Shown here piece after piece: positions 1 to 9,043 of a stretch of 64,000 nt of DNA (its first letter is position 1; each line of letters begins with the position of its first letter). Under the pieces are notes generated by a model, which was not told the DNA's origin, made no database searches, and saw nothing but the letters and a program-made list of their open reading frames with translations. Source of the stretch: Gemmatimonadota bacterium (GTDB lineage Bacteria > Gemmatimonadota > Gemmatimonadetes > Longimicrobiales > Gaopeijiaceae); assembly GCA_029262115.1 (NCBI GenBank), contig JAJCZZ010000072.1, positions 38,018 through 102,017 on the forward strand, given 5' to 3'. A program made the translations under genes and the position numbers.

Positions 1-136
1 GCGTGTCGAAGGCGACTAGCGTGCGCAATCTATACGCCGAGCTAGCTGGGCGCCTCCTTGCGGCCATGGAAACCGACTAGGCACGGGCTCCTGACAGGGG
101 AGGGCGACCGCGACTGGAGCGGAACTTCCAATAATC

Positions 137-206
137 AGTTGCCGGCTTCGTTTGCTTCGCTCACTACGACGATCACGGCTCGCATTCGCGAGCCGTGACG
201 GCAACT
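137..206. repeat. REP-like nested inverted repeat
   Basis: A perfect 10-bp stem with a 4-nt loop (174-183 with 188-197, arm CACGGCTCGC) lies inside a second pair of complementary 8-mers (137-144 AGTTGCCG with 199-206). The nested palindrome looks like an extragenic palindromic (REP-type) element. Recognisable propeller coding sequence on the minus strand stops at about position 204, almost exactly at this boundary. No second copy was seen in the window, so repeat status is inferred from structure only. Confidence 0.55.
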
Positions 207-495
207 TTGGACGTTCACGGTATTCTCGGAGTTCGCGTTCCGTCACCTCTTCTCTCGGTGGGGAGCCGCGAACCACGCGGGTGAGTCGGCCCTGGCCATC
301 ATAAAAGTGGACCACGAGGGAATCCGTCGAGGCGATGGCTACCTCGCCGTCATGACCTGACACGAGCACTGAGCGACCGAAAACGATGGGTACCACCAAA
401 CTACCCTGTGGTACTTCTGCAAAGCCGCGCTCTTCGCTGGGCCAAAGGCCGACGGTATCCAGTTGCACGGTGGAGGGATGAAAAGAGGGGCCGAG
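204..495 (-). pseudogene. Truncated 6-bladed beta-propeller gene fragment
   Basis: The minus-strand frame read from just after the creatininase stop encodes about 95 residues resembling the C-terminal blades of the 6-bladed propeller lipoproteins elsewhere in this window (9044-10276, 62779-63933). It contains a '..VVHFYDGQGRLTRVVR..' blade followed by '..VTERELREYRER'. The signal peptide and first blades are missing upstream, where the creatininase stop (496-498) directly adjoins in the same frame. Downstream the similarity ends at the REP-like hairpin, and the remaining open frame to position 16 is low-complexity and unlike any propeller. I read this as a decayed fragment; a GTG at 468 could still allow translation of a short peptide. 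Confidence 0.5.
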
Positions 496-1257
496 CTACT
501 CCCGAAGGGCTTCCGTGATCAACTCCGCGGTCCGTTCGAGGCACCGTCGACCGATCTCCTCGCTCAGCCCCCGTGCATCTCCGAGAATCCCGTTCGGGGC
601 CACCGCATGGAGCCCCTCACGGAACATCCGCTCCACGATTTCAGCGAGAGGCTCGGTGCACCCCTCGGCCACCCACTCGTGTCGAACGAGGTCGGGGCGG
701 AGCACCAGCATTTCCGAGCTTTCCGCGATGTCCGCGTGTCCGCCCACCCGTGCACCCAACCCACTCACCTCCTCCACCGCTTCGGTCCACGCGGCGGCGA
801 AGCCCATGAGATCGGTGAAGGCGGCGACGTGGCACTTCGGCGCGACCGCACGCCGCAGATCGTCCAACATGTCCGCGAGGGGACCGAAGTTGCCTCCGTG
901 CGAGGGAACGAAGCAGATCCGCTCGAAGCCGTGACGCGCGAGGCTCACGCAGTAGTCGATGCAGATGGCTTCGAGGGTAGACCGGCGCAGCGACAGGGTA
1001 CCCGCAAAGGCCATGTGATGCTCCGAGCATCCCACCCGGATGGTCGGCGCGACGAGCGCGCCACCGAGGCGGCGGGCCACTTCCTCGGCCAACCGATCGC
1101 CGCGTACGGCGTCCACGAGGAGCGGAAGGTGCGGGCCGTGCTGTTCGGTCGCCCCGACGGCCACGACCACCGTCGTCCACCCGTCGTCGAGGGCCGCCCG
1201 CACCTCCGGCGACGTCATCTCCTCGAGACGGAGCGAATCGGGAATCGTTGCGCTCAT
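496..1257 (-). CDS. Creatininase family protein
   Basis: Creatininase/creatinine amidohydrolase family (metal-dependent cyclic amide or formamide hydrolase), 253 aa. The N-terminal 'GATEQHGPHLP' supplies the expected metal ligands (E38, H40, with D49 following), and 'PSHGGN' and 'GGHADIAESSEM' are the later conserved blocks. No signal peptide is seen, so it is likely cytosolic. The ATG at 1257 is preferred because a GGTGAGGGGGG ribosome binding site precedes it; an in-frame GTG at 1317 would add 20 residues. It lies 63 bp downstream of the exported amidase on the same strand, so the two may form an amide-degradation unit. The substrate cannot be told from sequence; many members act on substrates other than creatinine. 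Confidence 0.85.
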   Translation of the reverse strand: MSATIPDSLRLEEMTSPEVRAALDDGWTTVVVAVGATEQHGPHLPLLVDAVRGDRLAEEVARRLGGALVAPTIRVGCSEHHMAFAGTLSLRRSTLEAICIDYCVSLARHGFERICFVPSHGGNFGPLADMLDDLRRAVAPKCHVAAFTDLMGFAAAWTEAVEEVSGLGARVGGHADIAESSEMLVLRPDLVRHEWVAEGCTEPLAEIVERMFREGLHAVAPNGILGDARGLSEEIGRRCLERTAELITEALRE

Positions 1258-1320
1258 GGCGTCGCCCCCCTCACCGGCCGTCGCTCCCACCAGCCGCCGC
1301 GCCTCGCAGTCGCTCACTCT

Positions 1321-3024
1321 TCACTGCCCGTAGCGCATCACGTCCGGGACGTCGGTCCGCCCCCTCGGACCCGGATCGGCCATGCCGAAGCCGTCGGGAC
1401 CGTCGACCGCCAACACCGGGCGGCGGGTATGCCAGTCAGTAACTGCCTGATAGCCCGCGGCCAACGCAAGCAGCCGCTCCTCGCCCCACGGCAGCGCCCC
1501 GAATAACCCACCCACCGGGACGTCGAAGCCGCGCGTCGCTTCCATGCCGATCGGGAAGGAGATCAACGGCAGCCCGATGATGTCGAACGGAATCGGTGAG
1601 ATCTGCACCACGACGTCGCACTGCGCGAACAGGCCGTCGAGCACGCGCTCGAGGAGGAGCATCTTGGCGCGCTGTCCCCGGAGATACTCTGGCCCCGACA
1701 GCAGGAGGCCGTTGATCCAGGGCGACAGCGACACGCCGAAAAGCCGCACATCTTTCTGGAGATATTCGAGGAACGGCTCGGTCCGCTCCGGCAGCCGCAC
1801 GTTGTTGAAGTTGAAGCTGGTCAGCGTCTCCCAGTCGTCGGGCATCTCCACCTCGACGACCCGCGCGCCCAACGACTCGAAGGTGGACAGCATCCTGCGG
1901 CGAGCGGCGACCTCTTCGCGTGCCCGGAGCCCGGCCAGCCGGAGTCGCTCCGCCCGCTCATCGTCGTCGTCGTCTCTGCCGGACCCAAAGCCTTCGGTCG
2001 GCGCTTCGACATCGAGGTAGCCCGGCATGACACCGATGGTGGTCTGCCAGCGGAGCTCGTACGCGCTTCCCCGAGCGACCGGTGTCGCCGCGCGCACCAG
2101 ATCCGGCATGGCCGGGTTGCCGAGGGTGCGCGGGTCGGCCGGGTCGGGCCCGCCCATGGTCTGCACCATGAGCGCCGCGTCCCGGGCATCCCTCGCGAGC
2201 GGCCCCGGATGGTCGCGCGTGTAGGTCAGCGGGATGATGCCGTAGAGCGACGCCCTCCCCATCGTGGGTTTCAACCCGGTGAGACCCTGCGCCCCGGACG
2301 GGTTCGTGATCGAACCCCCGGTCTGGGTGCCCGTGCTGGACGCCGCGAGACCGGCCGCGACGGCGGTCGCGGAGCCGCTGGAGGAGCCGCCGGGACTGAC
2401 GGACGGATCGTTGGGCGACCATGCGTTGAGCGTGGTGTTGCCCCCGTCCGGGTTGGTCGCCCGGCTCGTGGCCAGCGGACCCATCTGCGTCTTCCCGATG
2501 AGGATGGCCCCCGCGTCCTTCAGCCGAGCCCACGTCGTGGCGTCGAACGTCGGAACGAAGTCGGCGAAGATGTGCGAGTTCGCCGTGGTCCGGACTCCAG
2601 CCGTGTAATAGTTGTCCTTGATGGCCAGGGGGATGCCGTGCAGGGGCCCCGACCACGCCAGCCGCTCCCACCGACGAGCGGAGGCGCGCGCGCCCTCGGC
2701 CACCACCGTGTTGAAGGCCATCAACGCGGGGTTGGCGCGCTCGATGCGCGCAAGGTACCCCTCGACGAGCTCGACCGGCGACAACGCGCGGGCACGGATG
2801 AGGGCCGCTTGCTCCGCCATGCTCATAGCCCACGGCTCCACCGACTGGACGTCTCTCGGGCGGGGAAGTGCGGCGTCGTACAGACGGGGGGCGCGCACCG
2901 CCGCCGCCCCAGGCGCCGGCAGGGCGGCCGCGCCCCCCACCGCCGCGGTCAGCAGACCCATCCGCTCCAGAAACGCGCGACGATCCACGCGCCGGTCGAG
3001 CGGCGGCGTATCCGGCCGGCTCAC
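1321..3024 (-). CDS. Tat-exported amidase (amidase signature family)
   Basis: Amidase-signature enzyme, 567 aa, hydrolysing a C-N amide bond. The Ser-cisSer-Lys triad is visible as K136 ('AIKDNY'), the 'GGSSSGSA' block (around S214-S216) and the nucleophile in 'TGGSITNPSG' (about S238). The N-terminus carries a twin-arginine-like 'RRAFLERMG' followed by an Ala-rich hydrophobic stretch, so export is likely. The GTG start at 3024 is chosen because GGAGGG lies 7 bp upstream and because it overlaps the stop of the upstream small ORF as GTGA (translational coupling). An Asp/Glu-rich acidic insert lies around 'DDDDDE'. Creatininase follows downstream. Substrate unknown. Confidence 0.88.
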   Translation of the reverse strand: MSRPDTPPLDRRVDRRAFLERMGLLTAAVGGAAALPAPGAAAVRAPRLYDAALPRPRDVQSVEPWAMSMAEQAALIRARALSPVELVEGYLARIERANPALMAFNTVVAEGARASARRWERLAWSGPLHGIPLAIKDNYYTAGVRTTANSHIFADFVPTFDATTWARLKDAGAILIGKTQMGPLATSRATNPDGGNTTLNAWSPNDPSVSPGGSSSGSATAVAAGLAASSTGTQTGGSITNPSGAQGLTGLKPTMGRASLYGIIPLTYTRDHPGPLARDARDAALMVQTMGGPDPADPRTLGNPAMPDLVRAATPVARGSAYELRWQTTIGVMPGYLDVEAPTEGFGSGRDDDDDERAERLRLAGLRAREEVAARRRMLSTFESLGARVVEVEMPDDWETLTSFNFNNVRLPERTEPFLEYLQKDVRLFGVSLSPWINGLLLSGPEYLRGQRAKMLLLERVLDGLFAQCDVVVQISPIPFDIIGLPLISFPIGMEATRGFDVPVGGLFGALPWGEERLLALAAGYQAVTDWHTRRPVLAVDGPDGFGMADPGPRGRTDVPDVMRYGQ

Positions 3025-3290
3025 GACCGTCCCTCCAGGACGTCGGCGGCCATCGCCGCCGGGTACATGGACGGAGGCACCTCCTGCGTGTCCATCTCGA
3101 AGTCGAGAATCGCGGGTGGCGTGCTCCGGAGGAAGCGCCGGGCCCCTGCGAAAATCCGCGACCGGTCGGCCGGCGCGTCCGGGTCGTCTTCCGGGAGGAC
3201 GCTCAGGTCGACGCCAGCCATGAGCAGGCGAGTCGTGATGTAGGCGTCGAGCTCCGCGTCGGACAGCTCCTGGGCACGGGGGCGCTTCAT
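3021..3290 (-). CDS. Small protein coupled to amidase, function unknown
   Basis: 89-aa acidic, soluble protein without signal peptide or membrane segment. An AGGAG ribosome binding site lies 6 bp before the ATG at 3290, and its stop codon overlaps the amidase GTG start (GTGA at 3021-3024). The coupling suggests co-production with the amidase at fixed ratio, as for accessory subunits of other amidase-signature enzymes (GatC with GatA, AtzG with AtzE). I do not see sequence similarity to those, so a subunit role is inference. The middle holds 'RSRIFAGARRFLRSTPPAILDFEMD'-type helical and hydrophobic stretches. It is the first gene of a probable three-gene minus-strand operon with the amidase and creatininase. 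Confidence 0.6.
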   Translation of the reverse strand: MKRPRAQELSDAELDAYITTRLLMAGVDLSVLPEDDPDAPADRSRIFAGARRFLRSTPPAILDFEMDTQEVPPSMYPAAMAADVLEGRS

Positions 3291-3440
3291 TAGGACTCCT
3301 GTGGGGTTGTGCGGGGCGTTGAGATCTGGGGCGGCCGCGACGTTCGGACCGAAGGAGGGCAAAGTGCGCGCATCTGGCGCCTACGGCGAGTCCGGCAGAG
3401 TTTCGAACCCCGCCGACGTCCACCGAACGCCCCGCCCTAC

Positions 3441-4388
3441 ATGCCAGATTCCGGCTCCCGCAGCCACATCACTCAGGAGGAGGCCACCCGTCTTTGGGAG
3501 CGGGCCTCCGAACTGCAGTCCGAGGCGACCCGGCGGGAGGAGTTCGAGGCACTCTCCGCCGCGGAGGAGGACGGCGCCACTTCGGACGCCAACGCAGCGA
3601 CGGACGGCTACGCGCTGGAGCACGTCCGCGCCGCGGCGGTCGAGGCTGGAATCGGCGCCGAATACGTCGACGCCGCGCTGGCCGACATCCGGACTCAGGA
3701 CGCGCTCACGCGCGCGTCACCTGCGGAGAGACGACCGATCTCGCGGCGTCTGCTGGCCAACCCGCCTGCTTCCGTCACCGTAACCCGCGTCATTCGGGCC
3801 GCGCCGGTCGACGTGGTCAAGGCGATGGAGGCGGTCCTGCCGGCAGAGCCGTTCAGTCTCGTTCTGCAGAACCGCCAGGGCGATCCGCTCAACGGCGGTG
3901 TGCTCGAGTTCGACATCCCCGGAGCCACCTTCACGCCTGCCGGGGTAACCGGCTTCGCCCTGGACGCGAGTTGGGCCGACATGCGAACGGTGATCGTCTC
4001 GCTCCGACCCGTGCCGGGCTCGCAGGGTCGAACCGAGGTGACCGTCGGCGCACCGGTCGCCTGGGCATGGCGGATCAATGCCGCCGTGTCGGGCGGACTC
4101 GCAGCGGGGGCTGGGATGGTGGGAATGGGCATCGGCCTGGCTATCGGAGCCGCGGTCGCGATGGCCTTGGCCAGCACGGGAGTGGGCACGGTGGTGGGAG
4201 TGGGCATTGCGATGGCCAGTGCAGGGGGCGCCGGCGGCGGGGCGCTCAAAGGGCTGCAGGTCTCCTACCGATACGGGCTGAGGCGAGGAGAGAAGGGGTT
4301 GCAGGGTTTGATGGCCGCGGTGGCCATCAAGGCGGAGGGAGGCTGGGGCCTCACGGAAGGCAAACCATCTTTGGAGGACGGAGTATGA
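3441..4388 (+). CDS. Membrane protein with N-terminal helical motif, unknown function
   Basis: 315-aa protein. The N-terminus has 'ITQEEATRLWERASELQ', a predicted amphipathic helix also familiar from uncharacterised Gemmatimonadota proteins. A middle soluble domain of about 140 residues follows, then a Gly/Ala-rich hydrophobic region (roughly residues 215-265) that could form two membrane helices, and a short cytosolic tail. ATG 3441 is taken as the start; upstream in-frame codons exist but give an Arg-rich implausible leader. The stop overlaps the start of the TolB-amidohydrolase gene as ATGA, with GGAGG just inside this gene, so the two are translationally coupled. Function not recognised. 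Confidence 0.6.
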   Translation: MPDSGSRSHITQEEATRLWERASELQSEATRREEFEALSAAEEDGATSDANAATDGYALEHVRAAAVEAGIGAEYVDAALADIRTQDALTRASPAERRPISRRLLANPPASVTVTRVIRAAPVDVVKAMEAVLPAEPFSLVLQNRQGDPLNGGVLEFDIPGATFTPAGVTGFALDASWADMRTVIVSLRPVPGSQGRTEVTVGAPVAWAWRINAAVSGGLAAGAGMVGMGIGLAIGAAVAMALASTGVGTVVGVGIAMASAGGAGGGALKGLQVSYRYGLRRGEKGLQGLMAAVAIKAEGGWGLTEGKPSLEDGV

Positions 4389-7300
4389 CCACGGGAATTC
4401 GTTTGGCGCTGACCGCGCTGGCCCTGGGCCTTAGCGTCGCGCCTGCTTCAGCTGTCGCCGCTCAGGAGTCGGCCGATACGACCGCCGAGCGCAAGAAACG
4501 CGAGTCCGTCTCCCTTCCTCTCGAGGCCGCCCGCTCGATGTCGCTCGATGTCGACCGCGGCACATGGCTGTCGCTCGACGTGAGTCCGGACGGTCGGACC
4601 GTCCTGTTCGATCTGCTCGGCGATCTCTACACGGTCCCGATCGGTGGTGGAGACGCGACCCGTCTGACCGACGGGCTCGCCTTCGACTTCCAGGCTCGGT
4701 ACAGCCCGGACGGGACGGAGGTGGTGTTCGTCTCGGACCGTAGTGGCGGCGAGAATCTGTGGCTCCTGGAACTGGCGTCCGGGGACACGACGCAGGTGAC
4801 CAAGGGCGATGGCAACTCCTGGATGTCCCCCGACTGGACGCCCGACGGAGAGTACCTGGTGGCGTCGAAGGGCGACTCCCGCCTCGGCGTGCATCGTTTG
4901 TGGCTTGGGCACAAGGACGGCGGCTCCGGGAGCGTGCTGCGCCCCGAGCCGCAGCCGCTGAAGACCGTCGGAGCCGCGGTGTCCCCGGACGGTCGGTGGA
5001 TCTGGCACGCGCAACGAAACGGAGCGTGGAACTACAATGCCCAGTTCCCTCAGTACCAGTTGGCCGTCTACGACCGCGACACGGGCACCTCGTCGAGCCG
5101 GAGTCAGCGGTACGGCTCGGCCTTCCGGCCGACCCTGTCCCCCGACGGGCGGTGGCTGGTCTATGCGACCCGCCACGAGGCGGAGACGGGGCTACGGGTC
5201 CGGGACCTCGGCACCGGCACCGAGCGATGGCTGGCGTATCCCGTCACACGGGACGAGCAGGAGTCCATCGGCGACCGCGACGCCTACCCGGGGATGTCGT
5301 TCACGCCGGACTCGCGCGAGTTGGTGGCGTCCTACGACGGCGCCATCTGGCGCATTCCCGTCGACGGCGGCGAACCGATCGCGGTCCCGTTCCGCGTCCG
5401 CGAGCAGGTCGCGCTCGGGCCGGAGCTCTCCTTTGACTACGACATCTCGGACAGCCCCACCTTTCAGGTCCGCGAGATCCGCGACGCCGTGCCGTCGCCG
5501 AACGGGCAGCGCCTGGCGTTCACGGCCCTCGACGACCTGTACGTGATGGACTTCCCGGGCGGCGCACCTCGCCGGCTTGGGGCCGAAGGCGGACCAATCC
5601 AGGCCAAGCCCGCCTGGTCACCCGACGGCGAGTGGCTGGCGTGGGTCTCGTGGGGTCCGGACGGTGGACACGTCTGGAAGCAGCGGGCCAACGGCTCCGG
5701 GCAGGCCAGCCAGCTCACGCGGCGTGCCGCCACCTACCAGGACATCGCCTGGGGCCCGAACGGCCGGCTGGTGGCGCTGCGCGCTCCGGCGCGCATGCTT
5801 CAGGAGGCGACGGGACCGGGCTTTTCGGGCGCCGAAACTGACCTCGTCTGGATTCCGGAGGCAGGCGGGCAGGCCACCTTCATCGCGCCGGCAGGAGGCC
5901 GGAGGGCGCCCCACTTCGTGGCGTCCGCTCCCGAGCGCATCTACCTGCACCACGGTCAGGACGGTCTGGTCTCGATCCGATGGGACGGAACGGACCCGAA
6001 GGCACACGTGAAGGTGGTCGGAGCCACGAGGCCCGGCGCCACCCAACCCGACCGGGCAGCCCTGATCCTGATGGCGCCGCGCGGTGATCGTGCCCTGGTG
6101 CAACTCCACAACGACGTCTACGTGGTCACCGTGCCCAGAGTCGGTGGAGATGCCCCCACCATCAATGTGTCCAATCCCGACAACGCGGCGTTCCCGGCTG
6201 CCCGCTTGACGGATATCGGGGGTCAGTTCCCGGCATGGGGGAGTACCGGTCGGATCATCCACTGGTCGGTGGGTCCCGCCCACTTCGTCTACGACCTCGA
6301 CGCGGCGGAGGCCCACGCCGACAGCGTGGACGCGGCCAACGGCTCGGAAGCCTCGGACAGCGCCGCCGCAGATTCCACCGCCACCGGAGCGGACGACGAA
6401 GACGAAGGGTACCGTCCGGCCGAGTACCGCATCCGGATCGACGCGACCCGTGACATCCCCCAGGGCACGCTGGTCCTGCGCGGCGCACGGGTCATCACCA
6501 TGAACGGTGACGAGGTCATCGAGAACGCCGACCTGGTCGTTCGCAACAACCGGATTCAGGCGGTGGGCGCCCGGGGGAGCGTCGACATACCCTCCGGAGC
6601 GGACGTCATGGACGTCAGCGGGCAGACCATCGTTCCGGGCTTCGTCGACGCGCACGCGCACATGTGGCCGGCCTTCAACATCCATCGGACGCAGACCTGG
6701 ATGTACCTGGCCAACCTGGCGTATGGAGTGACGACGACCCGGGATCCCCAGACGAGTACCACCGATGTGGTCACCTACGGAGACAAGGTGGACGCGGGCC
6801 GGACGTTGGGTCCGCGCGTGTACGCCACGGGCCCCGGTATCTTCGGCGACTACGTGACGGACGCGATCCGCTCGCTGAAGCATGCGCGCAGCATCATGCG
6901 GCGGTATAGCGAGTACTACGACACCAAGACCATCAAGATGTACATGGCTGGCAACCGCCAGCAGCGCCAATGGGTCATCATGGCCGCCCGTGAGCAAAGC
7001 ATCATGCCCACGACCGAAGGCGGGCTGAAGTTCATGTACGATCTGACCATGGCGCTGGACGGCTACCCCGGCCAGGAGCACTCCCTCCCGATCGCGCCCA
7101 TCTACGAAGACGTTGCCGAGCTCTTCGCGGAGTCGGGCACCGTCTACACGCCGACGCTGCTGGTATCCTACGGTGGTCCCTGGGCGGAGAACTGGTTCTA
7201 CTCGAGAGAGAATCCCCACGACGACGCGAAGCTGTCCTACTTCACCGCCCACGCGGAGCTGGATCAGAAGGCGCGCAGGCGGCCGGGTTGGTTCCGCGAT

Positions 7301-7726
7301 GACGAGCATGTCTTTCGGAAGCACGCGGAGGGCGTCCGGAAGGTGGTGGAGGCGGGGGGACGGGTCGGGGTCGGAAGCCACGGGCAGCTCCAGGGACTCG
7401 GGTACCACTGGGAACTGTGGGCCATGCAGTCGGGGGGAATGGACGAGCACGACGCTCTCCGAGCCGCCACGATCATGGGGGCCGACGCGATCGGGGTGGA
7501 CAACGACCTCGGCTCCATCGAGCCTGGCAAGCTCGCGGACCTCGTGATCCTCCGAGCCAACCCGCTGGTGGATATCCGCAACACCAACACGATCTTGCAT
7601 GTCATGAAGAACGGACGCATATACGAGGGGAACACGCTGGACGAGACCTGGCCCCGACAGCGGCCCCTGGAACGGAGGGGGTGGGTCATGCCCGAGCCCG
7701 AAACGAGGGCCGGTTCACGGAGATAG
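4385..7726 (+). CDS. Secreted TolB-like propeller / amidohydrolase fusion
   Basis: 1113-aa exported protein. Residues 1-27 are a Sec signal peptide ending near 'AVAAQE'. Residues about 50-640 contain repeated PD40/TolB blades ('SPDGRTVLF', 'SPDGTEVVFVSD', 'SPDGRWLVY', 'SPDGEWLAW'). An acidic Ala/Asp linker follows, then an amidohydrolase-superfamily domain from about 690 with the metal motif 'DAHAHMW' (H757, H759) and a C-terminal 'GKLADLVIL' typical of imidazolonepropionase-like hydrolases. This propeller-hydrolase architecture is known in Gemmatimonadota, Bacteroidota and Acidobacteriota and is thought to degrade peptides or amides in the periplasm. The late metal-ligand region reads 'GVGSHGQLQGLG', unlike a standard Asp-containing block. 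Start ATG 4385 has GGAGG upstream. Confidence 0.85.
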   Translation: MTTGIRLALTALALGLSVAPASAVAAQESADTTAERKKRESVSLPLEAARSMSLDVDRGTWLSLDVSPDGRTVLFDLLGDLYTVPIGGGDATRLTDGLAFDFQARYSPDGTEVVFVSDRSGGENLWLLELASGDTTQVTKGDGNSWMSPDWTPDGEYLVASKGDSRLGVHRLWLGHKDGGSGSVLRPEPQPLKTVGAAVSPDGRWIWHAQRNGAWNYNAQFPQYQLAVYDRDTGTSSSRSQRYGSAFRPTLSPDGRWLVYATRHEAETGLRVRDLGTGTERWLAYPVTRDEQESIGDRDAYPGMSFTPDSRELVASYDGAIWRIPVDGGEPIAVPFRVREQVALGPELSFDYDISDSPTFQVREIRDAVPSPNGQRLAFTALDDLYVMDFPGGAPRRLGAEGGPIQAKPAWSPDGEWLAWVSWGPDGGHVWKQRANGSGQASQLTRRAATYQDIAWGPNGRLVALRAPARMLQEATGPGFSGAETDLVWIPEAGGQATFIAPAGGRRAPHFVASAPERIYLHHGQDGLVSIRWDGTDPKAHVKVVGATRPGATQPDRAALILMAPRGDRALVQLHNDVYVVTVPRVGGDAPTINVSNPDNAAFPAARLTDIGGQFPAWGSTGRIIHWSVGPAHFVYDLDAAEAHADSVDAANGSEASDSAAADSTATGADDEDEGYRPAEYRIRIDATRDIPQGTLVLRGARVITMNGDEVIENADLVVRNNRIQAVGARGSVDIPSGADVMDVSGQTIVPGFVDAHAHMWPAFNIHRTQTWMYLANLAYGVTTTRDPQTSTTDVVTYGDKVDAGRTLGPRVYATGPGIFGDYVTDAIRSLKHARSIMRRYSEYYDTKTIKMYMAGNRQQRQWVIMAAREQSIMPTTEGGLKFMYDLTMALDGYPGQEHSLPIAPIYEDVAELFAESGTVYTPTLLVSYGGPWAENWFYSRENPHDDAKLSYFTAHAELDQKARRRPGWFRDDEHVFRKHAEGVRKVVEAGGRVGVGSHGQLQGLGYHWELWAMQSGGMDEHDALRAATIMGADAIGVDNDLGSIEPGKLADLVILRANPLVDIRNTNTILHVMKNGRIYEGNTLDETWPRQRPLERRGWVMPEPETRAGSRR

Positions 7727-7735
7727 GAGGTCGAT

Positions 7736-8296
7736 ATGGGTGACAGACGGGTGTCACGGCTCTTTCTCTCGGCGGCTGCACTCTGGGCGGTGGCATGTGC
7801 GCCGCCCTCCTCGTCTGCACCCGTCGTACCACAGGGTGATGCCGACCGGGTGGGTCGGGGAGGCGTGCGCGGCGCCATCCTCATTGAAAACGAACGGGGC
7901 GTCGTGACCGATCGGGTCGACGCGCCGGTGGAGGCGGTGTACAAAGCCGTCGCGCGGGTGTACTCCGACCTGGAGATTCCCGTGACGCTGCAGGATGCCA
8001 CGGAAGGCGTCGTGGCGGCGGAAGGCTTCCGCCTGACCCGGATCGACGGCCGGCGCCCGAACCGGTGGGTGGACTGCGGCACCGACATCGCCGGCCCGGT
8101 CGCCAACGACTCGTACGTGACCGCGACCGTGGCCACGTTCGTGGAGACGCAAGCGTCCGGCGGAACGGCGGTCCACACGCAGGTGGAGGCTTCGGCCCAG
8201 CGCCGCGACAGCGCCACCGGCGAACTCCACTGTACGACGACCGGGCGGCTGGAAGCGCTGATCCTGGAGCGGATCCAGACCCGACTGCCTCGGTAG
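7736..8296 (+). CDS. Putative lipoprotein, unknown function
   Basis: 186-aa probable lipoprotein: a short basic n-region, hydrophobic 'LFLSAAALWAVAC' and a candidate lipid-modified Cys at about residue 21 followed by a Pro/Ser linker. The mature part has a 'VDAPVEAVYKAVARVYSDLEIPV' helix and later beta strands, a pattern seen in small periplasmic alpha/beta proteins. An AGGAGG ribosome binding site lies 7 bp before the ATG, only 9 bp after the stop of the TolB-amidohydrolase, so it probably belongs to that transcript. Function not recognised. Confidence 0.7.
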   Translation: MGDRRVSRLFLSAAALWAVACAPPSSSAPVVPQGDADRVGRGGVRGAILIENERGVVTDRVDAPVEAVYKAVARVYSDLEIPVTLQDATEGVVAAEGFRLTRIDGRRPNRWVDCGTDIAGPVANDSYVTATVATFVETQASGGTAVHTQVEASAQRRDSATGELHCTTTGRLEALILERIQTRLPR

Positions 8297-8415
8297 GCCC
8301 GCAGCATATTCCTTGCGAGGCCGCGCCCGAATACGGTGCCGACACCGATGCGTCGCCGTGCCCGTTCATGGAGACCGGCACCGGCGCGCCGCTAGCCACT
8401 TCATGGAGAGACGAC

Positions 8416-8964
8416 ATGCGTGCCCGCCCCCATTCATTCGGCGCTTTCGCCTTCGTGTTGGTCGCTTCGACGCTCGCGTGCAGCCCTTCCGACGACGCCG
8501 AAGCGGGTCCGGAGCGGGTCGCGACTGAAACGCCGCTGACCCCCGATCCGGCAGAGATCGCCTTCGCACCCTTTACCGACGAACGGCTGGATGGCAACTA
8601 CGTCATGCTCGACGCCTGGCACGGCGACCTTGGAAGGGTGGTCGAGCTCTACGTCCAGGCGGAGCGGGACGCGTCGGGGCGCATGATGTGGGACGATGGC
8701 CACCAGTGGCGGCTCGTCGTTCGGGAAGGCGATCGCAGCGCGCGGCTCGTCGACGACTTCGTGCCGAATGGGACCGTCCGCTTCTGGGTGGTCAACGTAC
8801 TGGACGGTGACCCTGTCGTGGTTTCGCAGATTGATTCCGGAACGGCGGGTGTGCGGGTGACGGAATGGGTGGCTGCTCCCGATCGCGACGGATGGTCGGC
8901 ACGCACTCGCGTCGACGTCACCGGAAACCTCGTCCACCGGACGGAGTCGGCGCTCTTCCGGTGA
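8416..8964 (+). CDS. Putative lipoprotein, unknown function
   Basis: 182-aa probable lipoprotein with lipobox 'STLAC' at about residues 18-22. The mature domain of about 150 residues is rich in beta strands and acidic residues ('WRLVVREGDRSARLVDDF', 'VRFWVVNVLDGDPVVV'). The ATG at 8416 is chosen because GGAGAG precedes it and because the signal peptide then starts with a basic 'MRARPHS'. It follows the previous lipoprotein gene by about 120 bp. No family recognised. Confidence 0.65.
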   Translation: MRARPHSFGAFAFVLVASTLACSPSDDAEAGPERVATETPLTPDPAEIAFAPFTDERLDGNYVMLDAWHGDLGRVVELYVQAERDASGRMMWDDGHQWRLVVREGDRSARLVDDFVPNGTVRFWVVNVLDGDPVVVSQIDSGTAGVRVTEWVAAPDRDGWSARTRVDVTGNLVHRTESALFR

Positions 8965-9043
8965 AGCGGAGAGCCACGTTTTGCGCTCGCTCCACTAGAT
9001 TTCCCACCGTAGCCGGCCTCGTGGTCCCTTCCGGAGTGGTGTA

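Noticed and set aside
463..1506. Long plus-strand open frame of 347 codons
   Set aside because: Antisense to the creatininase gene; sequence is Arg/His/Pro-rich with no domain, a normal by-product of high GC.
5618..7600. 660-codon minus-strand open frame
   Set aside because: Antisense to the TolB-amidohydrolase; no recognisable motif, while the plus strand encodes clear blades and a metal site.
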